A stretch of 7,228 nucleotides of DNA from an uncultured Nitrosomonadales bacterium (GTDB lineage Bacteria > Pseudomonadota > Gammaproteobacteria > Burkholderiales > Gallionellaceae), in contig CAIZNF010000722.1 in the NCBI GenBank assembly GCA_903934275.1, positions 1 through 7,228 on the forward strand. The letters are read 5' to 3'. The notes under the pieces were generated by a model, which was not told where the DNA came from, did not search any database, and was given only the letters and a program-made list of their open reading frames with translations. Below are positions 6,520 through 7,228 of the stretch, piece after piece. Positions within the stretch are counted from its first letter, which is position 1, and each line of letters opens with the position of its first letter. Both the position numbers and the translations under genes were made by a program.

Positions 6520-6525
6520 TAACTG

Positions 6526-6870
6526 ATGAAAGCCACCTTCATTGAATTACTTCCATTCGAGCGGCATCGGCAGAGTTATCTGAACGACGAGGGTTTTCGT
6601 GAGTTTCAGCAGATGTTGATGAAGAACCCGGAAGCTGGCGACATGATTGAAGGCACGGGCGGATTGCGCAAGGTACGCTTTGCCGATGAAAAACGAGGTA
6701 AAGGTAAGCGGGGTGGGCTTCGCGTGATTTATTACTGGTGGCTGTCCGGCAAGCAATTCTGGTTGTACACCGTGTACAACAAAGACGAGATGGATGACCT
6801 GACCGCCGCACAACGCAAAACGCTGAAGGAACTGCTCAAGCAGGAATTAGACGCAAGGAGAATTAAATGA
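6526..6870 (+). CDS. higB-2: HigB2-type toxin (RelE superfamily mRNA endonuclease)
   Basis: Type II toxin that, by analogy with Vibrio cholerae HigB2, enters the ribosomal A site and cleaves mRNA. The protein has 114 aa, full length for the family. The N-terminus MKATFIELLPFERHR fits the family start, so ATG 6526 is right despite lacking a ribosome-binding site. The core blocks are GTGGLRKVRFA (43-53), the basic RGKGKRGGLRVIYYWW (57-72) and YTVYNKDEMDDL (81-92), and the C-terminal helix is rich in Lys, Glu and Leu. The basic and aromatic surface is what RelE-fold toxins use to hold mRNA. No truncation or frameshift is visible, so the toxin looks intact. It is the first gene of the operon and overlaps the antitoxin gene by 4 nt (ATGA, 6867-6870). 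The family call is firm; the activity is inferred. Confidence 0.93.
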   Translation: MKATFIELLPFERHRQSYLNDEGFREFQQMLMKNPEAGDMIEGTGGLRKVRFADEKRGKGKRGGLRVIYYWWLSGKQFWLYTVYNKDEMDDLTAAQRKTLKELLKQELDARRIK

Positions 6871-7178
6871 AACGCAACTTGTTCAATGAGCTGAAAGAGG
6901 GATTCACCGCACTCGAATCTGCACGCGAGTGCAAAATCACTTTGCGCCAGCATGTGGTGGAAAAGAAACCAGCGCCGACCATCACTCCGGAAGAGTTGCT
7001 CAGTCTGCGGGAAAAGCTGCACTTGTCGCGAACCGTATTCGCCAGGTACTTGCGCACTAACGAACGCACACTGGAAAACTGGGAACAAGGCCGAGCCAGT
7101 CCGAATGCCCAAGCTGCAATTTTGATTCGTATGGTTGAGCGTTACCCGGACACGCTTGAGCGTCTGTCTGTTATCTGA
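6867..7178 (+). CDS. higA-2: HigA2-type antitoxin and autorepressor (HTH/XRE)
   Basis: Partner of the toxin just upstream (103 aa). ATG 6867 has AAGGAG at 6855-6860, a 6-nt spacer, so its translation should be much stronger than the toxin's. Residues 1-37 (LFNELKEGFTALESAR, ITLRQHVVEKK) correspond to the flexible toxin-binding region of the HigA2 family. Residues ~41-97 form the DNA-binding domain: ELLSLREKLHLSRTVFARYL, then recognition-helix region TNERTLENWEQGRASPN, then the conserved end PDTLERL. The likely operator is the 19-bp palindrome over the operon promoter. Toxin-first order with strong antitoxin translation is typical of higBA loci. The pair appears complete; it could stabilise the region or respond to stress. 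Confidence 0.93.
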   Translation: MKRNLFNELKEGFTALESARECKITLRQHVVEKKPAPTITPEELLSLREKLHLSRTVFARYLRTNERTLENWEQGRASPNAQAAILIRMVERYPDTLERLSVI

Positions 7179-7192
7179 TTGCCATTTGATAA

Positions 7193-7215
7193 GCACAAAA
7201 GCGATGCTTTTGTGC
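7193..7215 (+). terminator. Perfect 10-bp stem-loop after the toxin-antitoxin operon
   Basis: GCACAAAAGC (7193-7202) pairs with GCTTTTGTGC (7206-7215) around GAT, 14 nt after the antitoxin stop. The A and T runs lie within the stem and no T-run follows it, so it is an atypical terminator. It could also act in both directions or be a boundary repeat, but the window ends too soon to tell. Confidence 0.5.
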
Positions 7216-7228
7216 AAGGTCTAGTCAC

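Overview
This is a chromosomal segment of a proteobacterium, most likely a betaproteobacterium of the Nitrosomonadales/Gallionellaceae type. That placement is inference from the style of the HtpG, MiaA and HigB2/HigA2 proteins, from the first gene belonging to a small family I associate with betaproteobacteria, and from mixed-GC intergenic DNA rich in palindromic repeats. No rRNA, tRNA, CRISPR array, complete insertion sequence or phage gene is visible.

Layout, left to right. A small conserved protein of unknown function (93-497, +) ends at a 10-bp stem-loop and a REP-like palindrome. Next comes a lipoprotein (about 730-2247, +) made of an M48-like peptidase domain without its HEXXH zinc motif, an AMIN domain and a C-terminal SPOR domain. 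It is the most unusual gene here. A 424-bp gap (2248-2671) follows, holding a dispersed palindrome and a cluster of direct and inverted CGCAGATT repeats. The heat-shock chaperone gene htpG (2672-4576, -) has a near-consensus sigma-32 promoter. A 380-bp divergent gap (4577-4956) carries that promoter, two palindromes (one a second copy of the palindrome at 2284) and a possible miaA promoter. miaA (4957-5913, +) encodes the tRNA A37 dimethylallyltransferase. After a short hairpin comes a DUF302 protein (5983-6372, +), then a weak terminator. The window ends with a complete toxin-first HigB2/HigA2-type toxin-antitoxin operon (6526-7178, +), with a strong promoter, a perfect 19-bp operator-like palindrome and a stem-loop after it.

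How they work together: apart from the two toxin-antitoxin genes, which overlap by 4 nt and form a clear operon, the genes look like separate transcription units with unrelated housekeeping roles: chaperone, tRNA modification, envelope/peptidoglycan and stress. The items most worth a second look are the pseudo-M48/AMIN/SPOR lipoprotein, with its internal 15-bp duplication and missing standard start codon; the toxin gene, predicted to be leaderless while the antitoxin has a strong ribosome-binding site; and the repeat-laden intergenic regions.
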